NCBI RefSeq assembly: GCF_900188225.1
Contig: NZ_FZOC01000007.1
Span: forward strand, 62,001 to 126,000
From: Humidesulfovibrio mexicanus
GTDB taxonomy: Bacteria > Desulfobacterota > Desulfovibrionia > Desulfovibrionales > Desulfovibrionaceae
Direction: 5' to 3'
DNA length: 64,000 nucleotides
Shown here: positions 1 through 8,592 of the stretch, one piece after another
Layout of the letters: every line of letters begins with the position of its first letter
Numbering within the stretch: the stretch's first letter is position 1
Made by a program: the position numbers and the translations under genes
Notes under the pieces: generated by a model
Seen by the model: only the letters and a program-made list of their open reading frames with translations
What the model was told of the DNA's origin: nothing
Database searches by the model: none

Positions 1-183
1 CAGCTGGGCGGCGACCACGTGTTCTGGCTTTATGTCCACATCCTGTCCGGCGAGCTCATGCTTCTGGCGATCCCCTTCACCAAGCTGTTCCACGTGGTGG
101 GCTTCTTCCTTTCGCGCGGGCAGCTGGGCATGGATTACGGCATCAAGCGCGGCGGCATGAAGGGCACGAACATGGCCTGGTAG
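1..183 (+). CDS. hmcE: HmcE-like membrane cytochrome subunit, C-terminal end (partial)
   Basis: Open from the first base to a TAG at 181-183, giving the last 60 residues of a protein that begins outside the window. The visible part has one hydrophobic span ([20 protein letters not shown]) followed by KLFHVVGFF and a basic tail, the layout of the cytochrome b / NarI-like subunits of Hmc, Tmc and Dsr complexes. It sits 44 bp before the HmcF-like gene, which is the order hmcE-hmcF of the Desulfovibrio hmc operon; in tmc operons the iron-sulfur gene comes before the membrane gene. The assignment rests on this context and the short tail, so DsrM-like or other NarI-like paralogues remain possible. 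Confidence 0.6.
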   Translation, partial: QLGGDHVFWLYVHILSGELMLLAIPFTKLFHVVGFFLSRGQLGMDYGIKRGGMKGTNMAW

Positions 184-227
184 CCGCACGGCCGCCACGC
201 CCCAAAGCAGTCAAGGAGAGCAACGCA

Positions 228-1622
228 ATGCCCGAAGGCACGTTCTGCAACCGGACGCCCGTGAACACCCAGGAGGCCCTTGAGGCCCTGCTGGCGGACA
301 AGGGCGGCAAGCAATACTACGCGGAGATGGAAGAGCTGGACGTGGACGTTCCCAAGCTCGCCGCCGCAATCGAGAACACCTGCAAGTCGCGCACGCGCAC
401 CTGGCTTGAGATGTGCGCCCACTGCGGCCTGTGCGCCGACTCCTGCTTTTTGTACCTGGTGAACGACCGCGACCCCAGGCAGGTGCCGGCCTACAAGATC
501 CAGTCCACCCTGGGCGAGATGGTCACGCGCAAGGGCGACGTCGATAACGCCTTCATGCGCCGCGCCATGGAAGTGGCCTGGAGCCAGTGCACCTGCTGCA
601 ACCGCTGCGGCCAGTACTGCCCCTACGGCATCGACATGGGGGTGATGTTCAGCTACCTGCGCGGGCTTCTGCATTCCCAGGGCTTTGTTCCCTGGGAGCT
701 CAAGATCGGCGCCGGAATGCACCGCGTGTACAAGGCCCAGATGAACGTCACCGACGAGGACTGGACCGAGACCTGCGAGTGGATGGCCGAGGAGGCCCAG
801 GACGAGTGGCCGGGCCTGGAGATTCCCATCGACAAGGAAAACGCGGACATCATGTACACCGTGAACGCCCGCGAGCCCAAGCACTACCCGGAGGACATCT
901 CCGAGGCGGCCATCCTCTTCCATGTGGCGGGCGAGAACTGGACCGTGCCCAGTTCCGGCTGGGAGCAGACCAGCCTGTCCATGTTCGCCGGGGACTGGGA
1001 GGCCTGCCGCCTGCAGGTGGAGCACGTGTACGCCGCCATGGAGCGCCTGAATCCCAAGCGCTGCGTGGGCACGGAGTGCGGCCACGCCCATCGCGCCACG
1101 GTCATCGAGGGCCCCTACTGGGCGGGACGGCCCGACGGCCTGACCCCCCGGCCCTACATGCACTACGTGGAGTGGCTGGCCGAAGCCCTGCGCCTGGGCA
1201 AGATCACGATAGACCCGGCCAAGCGCATCAAGCAGCCGGTGACGTTGCAGGACTCCTGCAACTACATCCGCAATCACGGCCTCAAGGAGATCACCCGCGA
1301 GATCGTCAGCTACATCGTGGAGCCCGGCTACTTCGTGGAGATGAGCCCCAACAAGGAGCACAACTTCTGCTGCGGCGGCGGCGGCGGCTTCAACGGCATC
1401 GGCCGGTTCCGCAAGCAGCGCAACCGCGCCCTCATGAAGAAGCGCGACCAGATTCTCGCCACCGGCGCCAAGCTGGTCATCGCGCCGTGCCACAACTGCT
1501 GGGACGCAATCCGCGACCTTGAGGAGGAATTCAAGATCGGCATCAAGTGGAGCTTCCTCAAACCGCTGGTCATCAGCATGTTGGAAGTGCCCGAGCACTT
1601 GAAGCCCCAGGAAGACGAATAG
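228..1622 (+). CDS. hmcF: HmcF-like cytoplasmic iron-sulfur (HdrD/DsrK-type) protein
   Basis: Protein of 464 aa, close to the length of Desulfovibrio HmcF. Two ferredoxin-type [4Fe-4S] motifs are visible: C63-x2-C66-x2-C69-x3-C73 and C121-x2-C124-x2-C127-x3-C131-P. The C-terminal half carries two CCG-type cysteine clusters (GTECGH near 280, NFCCGGGGG near 380) and PCHNC near 425, as in HdrD, DsrK and GlpC, where they bind a noncubane cluster. Such proteins are the cytoplasmic electron-transfer subunits of transmembrane redox complexes linking periplasmic cytochromes or menaquinone to the cytoplasm. ATG at 228 follows an AAGGAG element (212-217). It directly follows the HmcE-like gene. A TmcB-like assignment was considered but the gene order favours HmcF. 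Confidence 0.8.
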   Translation: MPEGTFCNRTPVNTQEALEALLADKGGKQYYAEMEELDVDVPKLAAAIENTCKSRTRTWLEMCAHCGLCADSCFLYLVNDRDPRQVPAYKIQSTLGEMVTRKGDVDNAFMRRAMEVAWSQCTCCNRCGQYCPYGIDMGVMFSYLRGLLHSQGFVPWELKIGAGMHRVYKAQMNVTDEDWTETCEWMAEEAQDEWPGLEIPIDKENADIMYTVNAREPKHYPEDISEAAILFHVAGENWTVPSSGWEQTSLSMFAGDWEACRLQVEHVYAAMERLNPKRCVGTECGHAHRATVIEGPYWAGRPDGLTPRPYMHYVEWLAEALRLGKITIDPAKRIKQPVTLQDSCNYIRNHGLKEITREIVSYIVEPGYFVEMSPNKEHNFCCGGGGGFNGIGRFRKQRNRALMKKRDQILATGAKLVIAPCHNCWDAIRDLEEEFKIGIKWSFLKPLVISMLEVPEHLKPQEDE

Positions 1623-1709
1623 GTCCGCACAGGCGCGGCGGGGGAGGGTGCGAATGGCGTTCCCTCGCCGCGCAATCCCCCCCCACCCGCATTCCGCCCG
1701 GAGAGGTCC

Positions 1710-2126
1710 ATGCGCCTGAGCACGAAATGCCGCAACGGCACACGGATGCTTCTCGACATCGCCGAGCATTGCTGCTCGGGGCCGGTGTCCATGGCCGGGA
1801 TATCCCAGCGCACCGGCATCAGCGCAAAGAACCTTGAAAAGCTTGTCCAGCGGTTCAAAACGGCCGGTCTGCTGGTCTCCAGGCGCGGCCCCAAGGGCGG
1901 CCACATGCTGTCCAGGCCCGCAAGGCGCATCACCCTGGGCGACATTGCGCGCGCCCTGGAGGAGGGCGCAGACTCCATGGGCTGCGCGCCCTCCCCGGCC
2001 GCCTGCGCCCGCTGCCCGCACAGCGGCGACTGCCCCGCCAGGGGCACATGGAAGAAGGCCGGCGCGACACTGTTCGCGGTCCTGGACGCCCACACCCTGC
2101 ACAGCCTGCTCAGGCATCGATCCTGA
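1710..2126 (+). CDS. rrf2: Rrf2-family transcriptional regulator
   Basis: 138 aa with an N-terminal winged helix-turn-helix (residues about 10-75; wing motif RRGPKGGHML) and a cysteine group C92, C99, C102, C108 where IscR/RsrR-type Rrf2 proteins carry their cluster-binding cysteines. It probably senses redox state or Fe-S supply and represses the upstream operon. ATG at 1710 is preceded by GAGAGG. In D. vulgaris the hmc operon ends with rrf1 (a response regulator) and rrf2; here only 87 bp separate hmcF from this gene and no rrf1 is present. The C99-x2-C102-x5-C108 spacing fits Fe-S binding, but cluster binding itself is inferred. Confidence 0.82.
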   Translation: MRLSTKCRNGTRMLLDIAEHCCSGPVSMAGISQRTGISAKNLEKLVQRFKTAGLLVSRRGPKGGHMLSRPARRITLGDIARALEEGADSMGCAPSPAACARCPHSGDCPARGTWKKAGATLFAVLDAHTLHSLLRHRS

Positions 2127-2179
2127 AAATGCTTCCCTCTATTTTTGCCCCTCCACTTGTGCGAACGCGTACATTGGTC

Positions 2180-2207
2180 TAAAGCGTTGAATTGCGGAAG
2201 CCGATAG
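2180..2207 (+). promoter_or_regulatory. Candidate sigma-28 (FliA) promoter for the chemoreceptor gene
   Basis: TAAA at 2180-2183 and GCCGATAG at 2200-2207 are separated by 16 bp, close to the flagellar/chemotaxis sigma-28 consensus TAAA-N15-GCCGATAA. It lies 135 bp upstream of the chemoreceptor start. This is consistent with co-regulation of the receptor and CheW with the motility regulon. Confidence 0.55.
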
Positions 2208-2342
2208 AATGCAATCGGTCTCCACGGCGGCGCGCGACGCCATTGCGGCCTGCACCCCCGGCAAGCCCTGTTTCGGCGACGTTTTCCACAAAAACTGTCG
2301 GCGCATGGCGCGGGCAGACACACTCTCGATGTGGAGGGGCCC

Positions 2343-4412
2343 ATGCTCAAGAATCTCGGTTTGCGGACAAAGTTGCTTGGCGGTTTCCTCATCGTGGCGG
2401 CCATCACCCTGGTGGTGGGCGGATTGGCCTTCTTCCAGCTTACCTCCCTGGCGGAGAAAAGCGCGCGCATCAGCACGGTGGACCTGCCCGGAGTTCAGGA
2501 ATCCCTCGCCATCAAGGCCGAAATCTACAGCGTCGGGCAAAGCCTGCGCACCCTCATGAGCCCTGAGATCGGCAAGGAAGACCGTCTGCGGCAGTTCGAG
2601 AACATCGGCAAGGCCCGCGAACGTTCCGCCAAAGCCATGGAGTCCTACGAGAAATTGGACGTGGACGACAAGGCCAAGAGTCTTTACGAGGACTTCAAGG
2701 CCAAGTTCCTGGCCACGCGCGAATCCAACAACAAGGCCGTTGAATTGGCCCGCAAGGTGATCGAGTCCGACATCCTCAAGCCTGATCTGCTGCAGGCGGA
2801 CCTGCAGCAGTTCCGCGGCGACCACTACAAGCTCGCCGACGAACTGGCCACCATGATTCTTACCGGCAAGGCCTTCGAGGGCGGCGACGACCACACCGCC
2901 TGTGGTTTCGGCAAGTGGGCGGCGGGCTTCAAGACCGAGAACAAGGCCGTAAGCGAGGCCCTGGCCCAGGTGGCGGCCTCGCACCAGCGCTTCCACCAGT
3001 CCGTGGGCGAGGCCAAGAAGGCCATGGCGGGCGGCGCGGGCGGTCAGGCCAAGGCCAAGGCCCTGTATGTGGGAGTCACCGCGCCCGCAGCCGAAGAGAC
3101 CTTCCAACAGTTCCGCAAGATGCGCGAGGAGGCCGCCAAGAGCCAGGCGCTCTTCGCGGAGATGTCTGGCGTGCTCATCGGCGATTCGCGCACGCGCATG
3201 AACACCGCCCTGGCCGCGGCCGATGCCCTGGCCGAGCACCACAAGAACGCTGCGGAAACCGCCGCCAAGGAGCTTCTCGTCAGCTCCGCCGTGAGCCGTA
3301 CCGTGGTCCTGGTGGGCGTGGCCCTGGGTGTGCTCATCGCCGCAATTTTGGGCATAGCGCTTACGCGCAGCATCACCGGCCCGGTGCTGCTGGGCGTGGG
3401 CTTCGCCAAGCGCATGGCCGAGGGTGACTTCACCGGCCAGCTGGATATCGACCAGAAGGACGAGATCGGCGTGCTGGCCCGCGCATTGAACGACATGGTG
3501 GCCCGCCTGCGCGTGGTGGTGGCCGACGTGCGCAGCGCAACCGACAACGTGGCCTCCGGCTCCGAGGAGCTTTCCGCCTCCAGCGAGTCGCTTTCCCAGG
3601 GCGCCACCGAACAGGCCGCCGCCATAGAGGAAGTCTCCTCCAGCATCGAGGAGATGGCCGCCAACATCCGCCAGAACGCCGACAACGCCCAGCAGACCGA
3701 ACGCATCGCCCTGCAGGCCGCCAAGGACGCCCAGGAGGGCGGCGTGGCCGTGGGCAAGGCCGTGGTGGCCATGAAGAACATCGCGGAGAAGATCTCCATC
3801 ATCGAGGAGATTGCCCGGCAAACCAACCTGCTGGCCCTGAACGCCGCCATCGAGGCCGCGCGCGCGGGCGAGCACGGCAAGGGCTTCGCCGTGGTCGCCG
3901 CGGAGGTGCGCAAGCTCGCGGAACGCTCCGGCAACGCCGCCGGAGAGATCAGCGAACTCTCCAGCTCCACCGTGGACGTGAGCGAAAAGGCCGGTGAAAT
4001 GCTCATGAAGCTCGTGCCGGACATCCAGCGCACCGCCGAACTCGTGCAGGAGATAGCCGCCGCCACCGGAGAGCAGAATTCCGGCGCGGAGCAGATCAAC
4101 AAGGCCATTCAGCAGCTCGACCAGGTCATCCAGCAGAACGCTTCGGCGTCCGAGGAAATGGCCTCCACCAGCGAAGAGCTGTCCAGCCAGGCCCAGCAGC
4201 TGCAACAGACCATGAGCTTCTTCCGCGTGGACGGTGGCACACAGGTCATGCGCCGCGCCAAGCCCAAGGCCCTGCCCGCGGCCCCAAGCTCCGGCAAGGC
4301 GGCCAAGCCCACGCCGCCGCCTGCGCCAAAGCCTTCCGGCAACGCGAAGAAAAGCGGCATCGAGCTTGACTTGAGTCCCGATACGGAGGACGGCGAGTTC
4401 GAGAAGTTCTAG
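2343..4412 (+). CDS. Methyl-accepting chemotaxis protein with periplasmic CZB domain
   Basis: 689 aa. TM1 is at about 9-31 and TM2 at about 319-340. The periplasmic part contains a four-helix-type region and a chemoreceptor zinc-binding (CZB) motif H-T-A-C-G-F-G-K-W near 183-191 with partner histidines around it. HAMP follows TM2, then the cytoplasmic signalling hairpin with the conserved core [18 protein letters not shown] near 490-510. The last residues, GEFEKF, resemble the xWxxF pentapeptide that tethers CheR in E. coli receptors. I chose ATG 2343 rather than the in-frame GTG at 2331 because GGAGGGG lies 4-10 bases upstream of it. CheW follows 21 bp downstream. The ligand is unknown; CZB proteins sense zinc or hypochlorite in characterised cases. 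Confidence 0.93.
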   Translation: MLKNLGLRTKLLGGFLIVAAITLVVGGLAFFQLTSLAEKSARISTVDLPGVQESLAIKAEIYSVGQSLRTLMSPEIGKEDRLRQFENIGKARERSAKAMESYEKLDVDDKAKSLYEDFKAKFLATRESNNKAVELARKVIESDILKPDLLQADLQQFRGDHYKLADELATMILTGKAFEGGDDHTACGFGKWAAGFKTENKAVSEALAQVAASHQRFHQSVGEAKKAMAGGAGGQAKAKALYVGVTAPAAEETFQQFRKMREEAAKSQALFAEMSGVLIGDSRTRMNTALAAADALAEHHKNAAETAAKELLVSSAVSRTVVLVGVALGVLIAAILGIALTRSITGPVLLGVGFAKRMAEGDFTGQLDIDQKDEIGVLARALNDMVARLRVVVADVRSATDNVASGSEELSASSESLSQGATEQAAAIEEVSSSIEEMAANIRQNADNAQQTERIALQAAKDAQEGGVAVGKAVVAMKNIAEKISIIEEIARQTNLLALNAAIEAARAGEHGKGFAVVAAEVRKLAERSGNAAGEISELSSSTVDVSEKAGEMLMKLVPDIQRTAELVQEIAAATGEQNSGAEQINKAIQQLDQVIQQNASASEEMASTSEELSSQAQQLQQTMSFFRVDGGTQVMRRAKPKALPAAPSSGKAAKPTPPPAPKPSGNAKKSGIELDLSPDTEDGEFEKF

Positions 4413-4433
4413 GCACGAACAGGAGACATCCAC

Positions 4434-4928
4434 ATGGCAGAAGCAAGCGCCATCGAGACCAGCCAGCACCTGACCTTCACCCTCGGCAAGGAAGTCTTCG
4501 CCCTGGACATCGCCAGCGTGCGCGAGGTGCTCGAACTGACCTCCATCACCAAGATTCCGCGCACCCCGGACTTCATGCGCGGCGTCATCAACCTGCGCGG
4601 GCACGCCGTGCCCGTCATGGACCTGCGCCTGAAGTTCGGAATGCCCAGGGCCGAGGCCACCGTCGATACCTGCATCATCATCGTGGAGGTCGACTTCGAG
4701 GGCGACCGCATCATCATGGGCGGCATGGTCGATTCCGTGCGCGAGGTCTTCGAGATTCCCGCAGACCGCATCGAGGTCGCACCGCGCATGGGCACCTCCA
4801 TCAGCACCGAGTACATCAAAGGCATCGGCAAGCAGGACGACGTGTTCATCATCATCCTGGACATCGCGCGCATCTTCTCCGCCGCGGAGCTTGCGCTTGC
4901 CCGCGAGGCGCAAAAGGACGCGGCGTAG
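4434..4928 (+). CDS. cheW: Chemotaxis coupling protein CheW
   Basis: 164 aa, one full CheW domain. The conserved features FTLGKEVFALDIASVREV at the start, PRTPDFMRGVINLRG near 42-56 and PVMDLRLKFG near 59-68 are all present. CheW bridges chemoreceptors and the kinase CheA. The gene follows the chemoreceptor by 21 bp with a GGAG site, so the two are probably translated from one message as a dedicated receptor-adaptor pair. No cheA is in the window. Confidence 0.95.
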   Translation: MAEASAIETSQHLTFTLGKEVFALDIASVREVLELTSITKIPRTPDFMRGVINLRGHAVPVMDLRLKFGMPRAEATVDTCIIIVEVDFEGDRIIMGGMVDSVREVFEIPADRIEVAPRMGTSISTEYIKGIGKQDDVFIIILDIARIFSAAELALAREAQKDAA

Positions 4929-4940
4929 CTGAAAACACGA

Positions 4941-4989
4941 CCAGGGGCGCCGCCCCTGGAACCCCGCCGGGGGGCTCCGCGCCCCCCGG
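4941..4989. repeat. Paired GC-rich palindromes after cheW (REP-like / terminator)
   Basis: Two adjacent hairpins: 4941-4959 has an 8-bp perfect stem (CCAGGGGC/GCCCCTGG) with a 3-nt loop, and 4967-4989 has a 9-bp stem (CCGGGGGGC/GCCCCCCGG) with a 5-nt loop. There is no T-tract. The paired arrangement in an intergenic gap between convergent genes looks like the interspersed palindromic elements common in high-GC proteobacteria. It may also stop transcription from both sides. Confidence 0.6.
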
Positions 4990-5124
4990 AGCCCCTGCGC
5001 ACGCGTCGGCGTGATCGCGCCCTTCGCACAAGACGTGGCCTTGCTGAATGCGTCCCGCCCTGCCTGCTTCCCGACCGTGGCGGATACGATGCGCTCAAAC
5101 AGCGAGCGCCAAGGAAAACGGGCA

Positions 5125-6300
5125 TCACGTTGCTGCCGCTGCGGTCTGCTCCGCGGAAAGCGCCCTGCGTTTGATGCTTGCGGCGAGGATTCCGGCGACC
5201 AAGGGCAGCCAGGCGATCAGGTGCATGGCGACGCCGAGGCCGTAGCGTTCAATGAGCATTCCAACCAGGCCGACGCCCAACCCGCCGATGCCGTTGCCAA
5301 AACCGAGGGTAAGGCCCGAGGCCATGGCGGCGTTTTTGCGGAGGACCTCCTGGGCGAGAACCACCGTGACGGAGAAGGACGCGAGCAGCGCTGCCCCACC
5401 CAGGGCGAGCAGCAGATCGCGGGCAAGCCCCTCGGCGTGCAGGGCGAGGTGGAACAGCGGTGCGGCAAGAATGAGCGAAACAATGATGATGCCGCGGCGT
5501 TCAAGCCTGTCGGACAAATGCCCGCCCACCAAACCGCCCAGGGCACCGGCGAACAGCATCACAAACAGTATTTGCCCAGAATGGACGAGGGTGACGCCCC
5601 GCTCCTGGAGAAACAGCGGCAGGAAGGCGATGATCCCGAAATACGTCAATGAGCGGAGGGCAACCACAAACACGATTTTGAGGAGTTCGCGCCAGTGCTC
5701 GCGCAGGAGCGGACGAAACGGCACAGACTCGCCTTTCTTCCCGACCGGGCTCTTGGGGGAAAAAGTGAGCAGCATAGCCGCTGCGGCTATTCCCGGAATG
5801 ACGAGGACCGGCGTAGCCGAAAGGCCCTGGGTGACGATGAACGGCACGGCGATGAGCGGCGTGAGCGCCCAACCGATATTGCCAGCAGCGGCAAACACGG
5901 CCTGAAACAACCCGTGCCGGTTGCCGCTCACGGAACCGATCATGGCCGCGGCCTGCGGATGGAAGGCGGCGGTGCCGAGACCGGAAAAGAGCGAGAAGGC
6001 GAACAGCGCGGCGTAATTGTCCGTTACGCCAAGGAGGCTGAGCATGATGGCCATCCAGATGGTGCCGACGTAGACCATCCAGCGCTGATTTTTGCGGTCC
6101 ACAAGGTAGCCGAAAACCGGCTGCAGGACGGACGAAGAGAGGGTGAAGGCGGAGATGAGAAACCCTCCACGGCCCACGCTCATGCCTGCGGCCACAAGGA
6201 AGGGGAGAAGCGTCTGGATGAAGTTCATGTACCAGTCGTTGACGAGATGCGCCAGGGAGATGGCGACAATGGGCTTAAGTCTTGGGGGCTGTCCGGCCAT
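5125..6300 (-). CDS. fsr: MFS efflux transporter, fosmidomycin-resistance (Fsr) type
   Basis: 391 aa with about 12 hydrophobic spans and no signal peptide. The start (SLAHLVNDWYMNFIQTLLPF) and the later FHPQAAAMIG and GFGNGIGGLG segments match the Fsr branch of the major facilitator family, inner-membrane proton-driven drug exporters. It starts at the base where the upstream MarR gene stops (6300), so the two are one leftward operon controlled by that regulator. The real substrate is unknown; the name fsr reflects family membership only. Confidence 0.85.
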   Translation of the reverse strand: MAGQPPRLKPIVAISLAHLVNDWYMNFIQTLLPFLVAAGMSVGRGGFLISAFTLSSSVLQPVFGYLVDRKNQRWMVYVGTIWMAIMLSLLGVTDNYAALFAFSLFSGLGTAAFHPQAAAMIGSVSGNRHGLFQAVFAAAGNIGWALTPLIAVPFIVTQGLSATPVLVIPGIAAAAMLLTFSPKSPVGKKGESVPFRPLLREHWRELLKIVFVVALRSLTYFGIIAFLPLFLQERGVTLVHSGQILFVMLFAGALGGLVGGHLSDRLERRGIIIVSLILAAPLFHLALHAEGLARDLLLALGGAALLASFSVTVVLAQEVLRKNAAMASGLTLGFGNGIGGLGVGLVGMLIERYGLGVAMHLIAWLPLVAGILAASIKRRALSAEQTAAAAT

Positions 6301-6746
6301 CAGTCATTTTCCTTATGTGGATTCAGGTGGTTGAGCGCTGTAAGAAAACGGAGCACAGCGGAGAGCTCGGCCTCGCTGTAGCCTTCAAGGAGCGCGGCCT
6401 TGGACCGCCGGGCGGCGGCATGGCGGTGCGCATGCTCCTCGGCCAGACGACTGCCTGTCTCTGTAAGCCTGTAATAGATCTCTTTGTTATTGCCAGGCAG
6501 GCGATAGCTTTCGATGAGCCGCTTGGACAAAAGCCGTTTGGCTATCTTGCTGATCGCGCCACGGGTCATGGCCATCTGCTTGGCCAAGCGGGTGACATTG
6601 GCGTGTTCAAGCTCAACAATCCAGGCGACGCAATGGACCTCGGCCAGGGTGAGCCCGCCTTGGACCACGCTCAATCCATGCCGCAAGAGTTCCGTGCGCT
6701 CCTGCACGCGGGTGAGCGCATCAAGTATCTGCTCGGTCAGTTCCAT
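6300..6746 (-). CDS. MarR-family transcriptional regulator
   Basis: 148 aa winged-helix protein. The recognition region (NVTRLAKQMAMTRGAISKIAKRL, about 51-73) and the wing with YYRLTETG are typical of MarR. I chose ATG 6746 because GGAGG lies just upstream (complement of 6750-6754) and because the longer open frame runs through the operator repeats. It overlaps the Fsr-like exporter start, which suggests a ligand-released repressor of its own operon. Two palindromes 18 and 54 bp upstream are the likely operators. Confidence 0.85.
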   Translation of the reverse strand: MELTEQILDALTRVQERTELLRHGLSVVQGGLTLAEVHCVAWIVELEHANVTRLAKQMAMTRGAISKIAKRLLSKRLIESYRLPGNNKEIYYRLTETGSRLAEEHAHRHAAARRSKAALLEGYSEAELSAVLRFLTALNHLNPHKEND

Positions 6747-6763
6747 CCGTCCTCCATTGCTTT

Positions 6764-6783
6764 TTTGTTTCCTCGTAAACAAA
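6764..6783. promoter_or_regulatory. MarR operator palindrome, site 1
   Basis: A 20-bp inverted repeat TTTGTTT-N6-AAACAAA, with the inner bases also partly symmetric. It lies 18 bp upstream of the MarR start codon. It differs from site 2 only within the central six bases. Confidence 0.7.
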
Positions 6784-6799
6784 GCTTCTCTAGTCCCAC

Positions 6800-6819
6800 T
6801 TTGTTTCCGTGTAAACAAA
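6800..6819. promoter_or_regulatory. MarR operator palindrome, site 2
   Basis: Second copy of TTTGTTT-N6-AAACAAA, centred exactly 36 bp from site 1. The duplication and spacing indicate two dimers binding across the marR-fsr promoter. Confidence 0.7.
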
Positions 6820-7342
6820 AAAATGGGGCCTCCGCCCATGCAACCAGGGAGATGCGGATACCAAAAACGCTTACCCGGAACAGTCCTCCAATCCTTGGGA
6901 ACAAGGATGCGCGAGGGCACACCGCACGCGTTGACTGGGTTCGCGCTTCACGCGCAGAGGGTTTCGGCGGGCGTCATGCGAGCAGGAAAATACCGGATAT
7001 CAGCGGCAAGGGCCGCACGCTGGCATGTCCTCCGGTGACTGGCGCAATTGTGAGTGCAGCAATTCCAGAGCTTCAGGACGGCCGGACCTGGAAGCGGACA
7101 ACAGACGCGCCAGCTCAAAGCGGGCCTGTCCCGCGGACGCGTCCAGCCTCCAGCGCAAACAGAAGCCTGCGGCTCCATCGTTGGTCAGCTCCCCGCGGGT
7201 GGACTCGCCTACAGCGTTACGCATTCTGCCTGTCGCCAACGGAGATTTGCCTGCCACGCAGGGACTTCCTTTGCTTCCCTTGGCCGATGGACCGGGGCGG
7301 CGCCCGTCCGCGCCCCTTTGGGCTGCGCTCACCGATCGGCAA
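6820..7342. other. Gene-poor stretch between marR and the dsr terminator
   Basis: About 520 bp without a convincing gene. The only suggestive piece is a leftward frame (about 7200 to 7000) that reads QARFELARLLSASRSGRPEAL and then LLHSQLRQSPED, which resembles the end of a TPR-like protein. It has no ribosome site and no intact beginning, so it may be a decayed gene fragment. I see no RNA gene or repeat here. Confidence 0.3.
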
Positions 7343-7376
7343 CAAAAAAAGGCGCTCCGGGTGAGGGAGCGCCTTT
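7343..7376 (-). terminator. Intrinsic terminator of the dsr operon
   Basis: Stem GGCGCTCC (7351-7358) pairs with GGAGCGCC (7366-7373) around a 7-nt loop. Read leftwards it is followed by seven T residues (A-run at 7344-7350), a standard Rho-independent terminator 22 bp after the dsrP stop. Confidence 0.85.
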
Positions 7377-7398
7377 GGATGCTGGACGTGGTGCGTGT

Positions 7399-8583
7399 TT
7401 AGTCGGCCTGTGGCGCGGGCTTCTGGGAAGCGCCGATCTCCTGTTTGACCTCGGTGGCCACCTTGAAGAGGATGGTCACCACCAGAGCGCCAGTGCCGTA
7501 GATCATGAGGGAGACCAGCAGTTCCTTGGCCGTGGGCCAATAGGGGGTGATGGTCTCGAACGGCGTCGGGTTGAAGCCGCCGATCAAGAGGCCGAGGCCC
7601 TTGTCGATCCAGGTGGCGATGACCAGGATGGCCAGGGTCCAGGGCAGCAGCTTCAGGTTGTCGCGCAGGCGGGGCGGAATGAGCAGGGCCAGGCTGACGA
7701 TGGCGAGCACGGCCGCGGTCCACATGAAGGGCACCAGTTCGTGGTGGCCGTGGGTGCCCGCGAACAGGTACACGATGGAGTGCTGGTGGCCGGGAATGCC
7801 CGAGTAGAAGGCGGTGAACACCTCGAGCAGGAAGAAGAACACGTTGACGCACATGGCGTAGGTGATGATCTTGGCCAGGGTGCCGATGGCCTCGGCGCCG
7901 GCCTTGAAGGTGGTCAGCTTCTCGGTGAGCAGGATGACCAGCAGCAGAATGGCGGGGCCGGAGCAAAACGCGCTGGCCAGGAAGCGGGCGGCCAGGATGG
8001 CGGTGAGCCAGTAGTGGCGGCCGGGCAGGCCCTGGTACAGGAACGCGGTGACGGTGTGGATGCTGAAGGCCCAGATGATGGAGACGTAGGCGAGCACCTT
8101 GCTCCACTTGGGATGCGGCAGGTGCTGGCGGTCGCACTCAAGGCAGGTCCAGCCCACAAGCAGGTTCAGGATAAGGTAGCCGTTCAGGACCACCATGTCC
8201 CAGAAGAGAATGGAGTTGGGCGTGGGGAACAGGACCACGTTGAGCATACGCTGCGGCTGGCCGATGTCGACCACGATGAAGCCCAGGCACATGACCACGG
8301 CCGCAATGGCCATGAATTCGCCGAAAATGACGAGGTCCTTGAACTTCTTGTAGTGGTGGAAGTAGTAGGGCAGCACGATCATGACGCCGGAGGCGGCCAG
8401 GCCGACCAGGTAGGTGAACTGGGCGATGTAGAAGCCCCAGGACACGTCGCGGCTCATGCCGGTGATGGTGAGGCCTTCCATGAGCTGGTTGACGTAGGCG
8501 GCGGACGTGCCGCCGATCAGGACCAGCAGGAAGCCGACCCACATGTAGTATTTGGGAGTACCTTTGAGTGCTTTTTCGAGCAT
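7399..8583 (-). CDS. dsrP: DsrP, NrfD/PsrC-like menaquinone-interacting membrane subunit
   Basis: 394 aa, about ten transmembrane spans, no cofactor motif. NrfD-family proteins bind quinone at the periplasmic side and pass electrons to the partner Fe-S protein; DsrP does this in the DsrMKJOP complex, which links the menaquinone pool and periplasmic electrons to sulfite reduction through DsrC. It is the last gene of dsrMKJOP, starting 9 bp after the dsrO stop, and is followed by a strong terminator. Confidence 0.95.
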   Translation of the reverse strand: MLEKALKGTPKYYMWVGFLLVLIGGTSAAYVNQLMEGLTITGMSRDVSWGFYIAQFTYLVGLAASGVMIVLPYYFHHYKKFKDLVIFGEFMAIAAVVMCLGFIVVDIGQPQRMLNVVLFPTPNSILFWDMVVLNGYLILNLLVGWTCLECDRQHLPHPKWSKVLAYVSIIWAFSIHTVTAFLYQGLPGRHYWLTAILAARFLASAFCSGPAILLLVILLTEKLTTFKAGAEAIGTLAKIITYAMCVNVFFFLLEVFTAFYSGIPGHQHSIVYLFAGTHGHHELVPFMWTAAVLAIVSLALLIPPRLRDNLKLLPWTLAILVIATWIDKGLGLLIGGFNPTPFETITPYWPTAKELLVSLMIYGTGALVVTILFKVATEVKQEIGASQKPAPQAD

Positions 8584-8592
8584 GACCGCCCC

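Noticed and set aside
228-1622. TmcB identity for the first iron-sulfur protein
   Set aside because: In tmc operons the Fe-S gene precedes the membrane gene; here the membrane gene comes first and an Rrf2-type gene follows, as in hmc.
2139-4913. Very long leftward open frame opposite the chemoreceptor and cheW
   Set aside because: Antisense shadow caused by high GC; the product is His/Gly/Leu low-complexity, and the opposite strand encodes clear domain proteins.
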